Shown here: one piece after another, positions 6,245 to 8,064 of the stretch
Layout: every line of letters starts with the position of its first letter
Numbering within the stretch: position 1 is the stretch's first letter
Assembly (NCBI GenBank): GCA_964523295.1
Contig: CAZGAH010000126.1
Span: 1-8,064, forward strand
From: CAZGAH01 sp964523295
GTDB taxonomy: Bacteria; Desulfobacterota; Desulfovibrionia; Desulfovibrionales; Desulfovibrionaceae
DNA length: 8,064 nucleotides
Direction of reading: 5' to 3'
Program-made: the position numbers and the translations under genes
Notes under the pieces: generated by a model
What the model was told of the DNA's origin: nothing
Seen by the model: the letters and a program-made list of their open reading frames with translations, nothing else
Databases searched by the model: none

Positions 6245-6859
6245 ATGAAAACGCATCTGTACGTCGCGCTCGTCGTCCTGTTTCTGATGATGCTCCTTGT
6301 CGGAGCGAGAACCCCGGCCGAGGCGGGTGGCATGCTCCCGGCCATGGCGGCTGAAATGGCCGACGAACTCGATGCCCAGCTCTCCGAAAAGCTCGGCCTG
6401 GCCGAACGCCCGGCGCGCGGCTACACGCTGATTCTGACTACGCCGGTGAACCTGGCCAATCTGGAAATGGTCTCGCCCCTGGCCCGGTTATTTGCCGAAG
6501 AGATGTCAACCTGGTTCGTCGCTTCCGGGTATCGCGTGCAGGAGATACGCAAGAGCCGCAATATCCTGTTTGCCCCGGACAAGGGAGAGATGCTGCTGAC
6601 GCGGCGTGTGAACATGCTCGATCAGAAGAACATCCAGAGCTCGATCATTCTGGCCGGGACGTATACCACGACGTCGAAGAACATCCGGCTGAACATCCGG
6701 CTCATTCACGCGGCGACAAACGAAGTCCTGGCCATGGCCAGCGGCACGCTGCCGGTCTGCGGCGAAGTGCGTGAACTCATGGACGACGGTCTGGGACAAG
6801 GGCTCGTGCCGGTGAAGCCCGCTGTGGCGACCCGGATCCGGCCCGGCGCACAGTACTGA
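6245..6859 (+). CDS. Second FlgO-domain exported protein, 204 aa
   Basis: ATG 6245 is preferred over the in-frame ATG at 6227. It has GAGGA (6233-6237) seven bases upstream and begins directly with a Lys-containing signal peptide (MKTHLYVALVVLFLMMLL), cleaved after about AEA (27). The rest is a FlgO-type domain from about residue 37 to 170: ADELDAQLSEKLG, LANLEMVSPLARLFAEEMS, YRVQEIRKSRNI, GEMLLTRR and LAGTYTTTSKNIRLNIRLI. It aligns with the first FlgO protein through the motifs G(D/E)xxLTR, (V/A)GTY and N(A/I)RLI. It lacks that protein's long Pro/Gly N-terminal region. The two are divergent paralogues, not a recent duplication. Being so close to its partner, it may form a hetero-oligomer with it. 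Confidence 0.87.
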   Translation: MKTHLYVALVVLFLMMLLVGARTPAEAGGMLPAMAAEMADELDAQLSEKLGLAERPARGYTLILTTPVNLANLEMVSPLARLFAEEMSTWFVASGYRVQEIRKSRNILFAPDKGEMLLTRRVNMLDQKNIQSSIILAGTYTTTSKNIRLNIRLIHAATNEVLAMASGTLPVCGEVRELMDDGLGQGLVPVKPAVATRIRPGAQY

Positions 6860-6888
6860 ATGCAACCTCCTTTACCGAGGAAAAAATC

Positions 6889-7203
6889 ATGAAAACCTGC
6901 ACCGTGCTCCTGCTGCTCACCAGCCTGCTCGTTTCCGGATGCCTGAGCGCGAACGTCACCGGGGCGCCCAAGCCATATCGGGGGTTCAGCGTAAGCCTGA
7001 CCCGCGAGCCTCTGGCTCCGCCCCCGCCGCCGCCGCCGGCAACCTATTCCGTGACCCATTACCGCGTGCAACAGGACGGCGAAGATTGCAATTGCTATAC
7101 CCCCTCGTTCACGAATTGCACCGTCCCCAACACCTGTTACCTGCGCGCGCCCGGCCAGCAGGACAGCTCGCGTAACCCGGGCGTTGCGCCGGCTGTGTAT
7201 TGA
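6889..7203 (+). CDS. Cys-containing lipoprotein with polyproline stretch, 104 aa
   Basis: The ATG at 6889 has GAGGA at a 7-base spacing. The signal peptide ends LLVSGC, a good lipobox with lipidated Cys18. The mature part carries seven consecutive Pro (44-50), suggesting an extended spacer, then a small region with four Cys: 67, 69 (CNC), 77 and 83. In the periplasm these would probably form two disulfides. No known domain is recognised. It is the fourth gene of the cluster, 29 bases after the second FlgO gene. Confidence 0.82.
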   Translation: MKTCTVLLLLTSLLVSGCLSANVTGAPKPYRGFSVSLTREPLAPPPPPPPATYSVTHYRVQQDGEDCNCYTPSFTNCTVPNTCYLRAPGQQDSSRNPGVAPAVY

Positions 7204-7223
7204 ACGATACGGGAGGATACGCC

Positions 7224-7412
7224 ATGCGACTCGTCCTGCTCTATTGTCTGATGCTGGTCCCCCTGGCCCTGGCCGGGTGCGGCGGACCCGAGCCTCGTGC
7301 GGATATCCAGGATCGCCCGAGCCCGTGCGCTGGGGGCTGTTACGAACGTCCGGACCAGACGCGCCACGCCGCGCCTGGCTCCGGCCCATGCAATGCCTGC
7401 CGCGTGCTCTGA
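7224..7412 (+). CDS. Short Cys-rich lipoprotein, 62 aa
   Basis: ATG 7224 has GGGAGGA (7211-7217) six bases upstream. The signal peptide ends LALAGC, a textbook lipobox with Cys19. The mature part is about 44 residues and has four Cys: 35 and 39 (CAGGC), 56 and 59 (CNAC). This CX3C/CX2C layout could bind a metal or form disulfides; in the periplasm the latter is more likely. It resembles no family I know. It starts 20 bases after the previous stop, the tightest spacing in the cluster. Confidence 0.75.
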   Translation: MRLVLLYCLMLVPLALAGCGGPEPRADIQDRPSPCAGGCYERPDQTRHAAPGSGPCNACRVL

Positions 7413-7454
7413 CCCGAGCGGCGCAGGAACTCTTGTCGAACGCGGAGCACGGCC

Positions 7455-7748
7455 ATGAACCTGCACTTCCATTCTGCCCGACCGGACGAACAGCACCGCG
7501 CGCATCCAGGTGGTCTGAACGACGATGCCCAGAGTTCCCCGGCGCCGTTGTCCAGGACGCTGGCAGTCGCGCTGTTTCTGGCCTCCCTTGCGGTGGGCGT
7601 TATGCACCTTCTCTCCGGCTGTACGCCCACATGCCCGAAGGATTCCTATTACAATCGCAACTACGACGAGCGTTGCCTCGTTGTGGACGATTGGCGTGAC
7701 TACTGCTCGCGCGATGGCAAGTGCTGGAAGGAAGAGCGGCCGGAATAA
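7455..7748 (+). CDS. Small membrane-anchored or lipidated protein, 97 aa
   Basis: ATG 7455 has GGAG (7444-7447) at a 7-base spacing and the GCCATG context of its neighbours. It encodes 34 hydrophilic residues, then a hydrophobic segment (35-54, TLAVALFLASLAVGVMHLLS) ending at Cys56 in LLSGC, a lipobox. If lipidated, the n-region is unusually long. A TTG at 7548 would give a normal 24-residue signal (SRTLAVALFLASLAVG onwards), but it has no clear ribosome-binding site. The mature part is 41 residues, with four further Cys (60, 74, 84, 90) in a compact, charged, probably disulfide-bonded domain. Alternatively it is a single-pass membrane protein. No known family was recognised. It is the last gene of the cluster. 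Confidence 0.75.
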   Translation: MNLHFHSARPDEQHRAHPGGLNDDAQSSPAPLSRTLAVALFLASLAVGVMHLLSGCTPTCPKDSYYNRNYDERCLVVDDWRDYCSRDGKCWKEERPE

Positions 7749-7812
7749 GCTTTTCCCTGGCGTTGACACGCGTCATTATGAATACAGTCGAGTAAGCGTA
7801 ATGCTCTCTGCC

Positions 7813-7836
7813 CCAAATCCGTCTATTTGGTATCAT
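7813..7836 (+). promoter_or_regulatory. Candidate promoter with overlapping inverted repeat
   Basis: TGGTATCAT (7828-7836) is an extended -10 (TG plus five of six matches to TATAAT). CCAAAT (7813-7818) and ATTTGG (7825-7830) form an inverted repeat with a 6-base spacer that abuts the -10 hexamer, a classic place for a repressor site. The gene it would serve starts at 7967. A TTGACA at 7763-7768 is too far upstream to be its -35. The rest of 7749-7966 shows no gene. Confidence 0.4.
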
Positions 7837-7966
7837 GTCTGCGGCGGGACGATAGTGCCCCAACTCGTGGTGTAAAGAAGCATAAGCTCCATGGGTGGGG
7901 CCAGAGACCGCCGTTCGTTCCCGGGGACTTGTCATCAACAAAAAGCCCAAAAGAGGAACGGACGGC

Positions 7967-8032
7967 ATGTCTGAGAAGAGAATGACTGCTCAATACGGTT
8001 TGGACAAGGTGTCAGGCGACACCATAAACTGA
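7967..8032 (+). pseudogene. 5' end of a gene interrupted by an insertion sequence
   Basis: The ATG at 7967 has a good ribosome-binding site (AGAGGAA, 7952-7958) and begins MSEKRMTAQYGLDK. About 14 codons later the frame enters an IS21-like end at 8010 and meets TGA at 8030-8032. It has its own promoter candidate upstream. Too little remains to name the product; the rest, if it exists, lies beyond the element outside the window. It could instead be a chance short frame. Confidence 0.4.
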
Positions 8033-8064
8033 CCCCCTAACGACACGCAGAATTGACCCACCCC
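8010..8064. mobile_element. Left edge of an IS21-family-like element
   Basis: The sequence begins TGTCAGGCGACACC. It then shows two related repeats 24 bases apart: CGACACCATAAACTGACCCCC-like at 8017-8037 and CGACACGCAGAATTGACCC at 8041-8059, followed by ACCCC. Ends starting TGT with repeated GACCC-type motifs are typical of IS21-family (IstA/IstB) elements, where they are transposase-binding sites. No transposase is visible because the element continues past the window, so family and orientation rest on the end alone. Confidence 0.6.

Noticed and set aside
7763..7788. Promoter from TTGACA (7763) and TACAGT (7783)
   Set aside because: The spacer is only 14 bases, too short for sigma-70.
1..8064. 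CRISPR array, tRNA, rRNA, toxin-antitoxin pair or phage-defence genes
   Set aside because: No regularly spaced repeats, cloverleaf, rRNA signature or paired small toxin/antitoxin frames were seen on either strand.

Overview
The window looks like an accessory region of a Gram-negative, fairly GC-rich bacterium. Shine-Dalgarno sites are strong (AGGAGG, GGGAGGA), there are several lipobox lipoproteins (implying an outer membrane), and two proteins carry a FlgO-type domain. A deltaproteobacterial, Desulfovibrio-like host is my best guess from the style of the secreted C69 dipeptidase and the FlgO proteins, but this is inferred from recall and was not searched.

Layout. Bases 1-315 hold a strong terminator-like hairpin followed by a remnant of a GHKL/HATPase-type (anti-sigma-factor-like) gene. 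A decayed IS3-family element (about 316-1597, transposase on the minus strand) cuts that remnant. Its transposase has lost the first catalytic Asp (Tyr instead) and has an in-frame stop before its C-terminus. From 1886 all genes run on the plus strand. First comes an unrecognised 265-aa protein with an HTKG motif, possibly glycosyltransferase-like. It is followed, 77 bases after its stop codon, by an exported 574-aa C69-family dipeptidase whose nucleophile Cys is exposed by signal-peptide cleavage. A 577-base gene-free stretch (4486-5062) follows, holding a palindrome, a promoter candidate and a possibly structured leader.

Bases 5063-7748 are a compact six-gene cluster, and every product is predicted to be exported. 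It encodes two FlgO-domain proteins flanking a small TPR lipoprotein, then three short Cys-containing lipoproteins or membrane-anchored proteins. Gaps are 20-42 bases, and several start sites share a near-identical ribosome-binding site and spacer ending in GCCATG. No flagellar structural gene is in view. The cluster reads as an envelope or outer-membrane assembly in which the FlgO-like proteins and lipoproteins act together, but its function is unknown. It is the best candidate here for something undescribed.

The right edge (from about 8010) has tandem motifs typical of the end of an IS21-family element. This appears to interrupt a gene after its first 14 codons or so. The neighbourhood is therefore bordered on both sides by mobile DNA.
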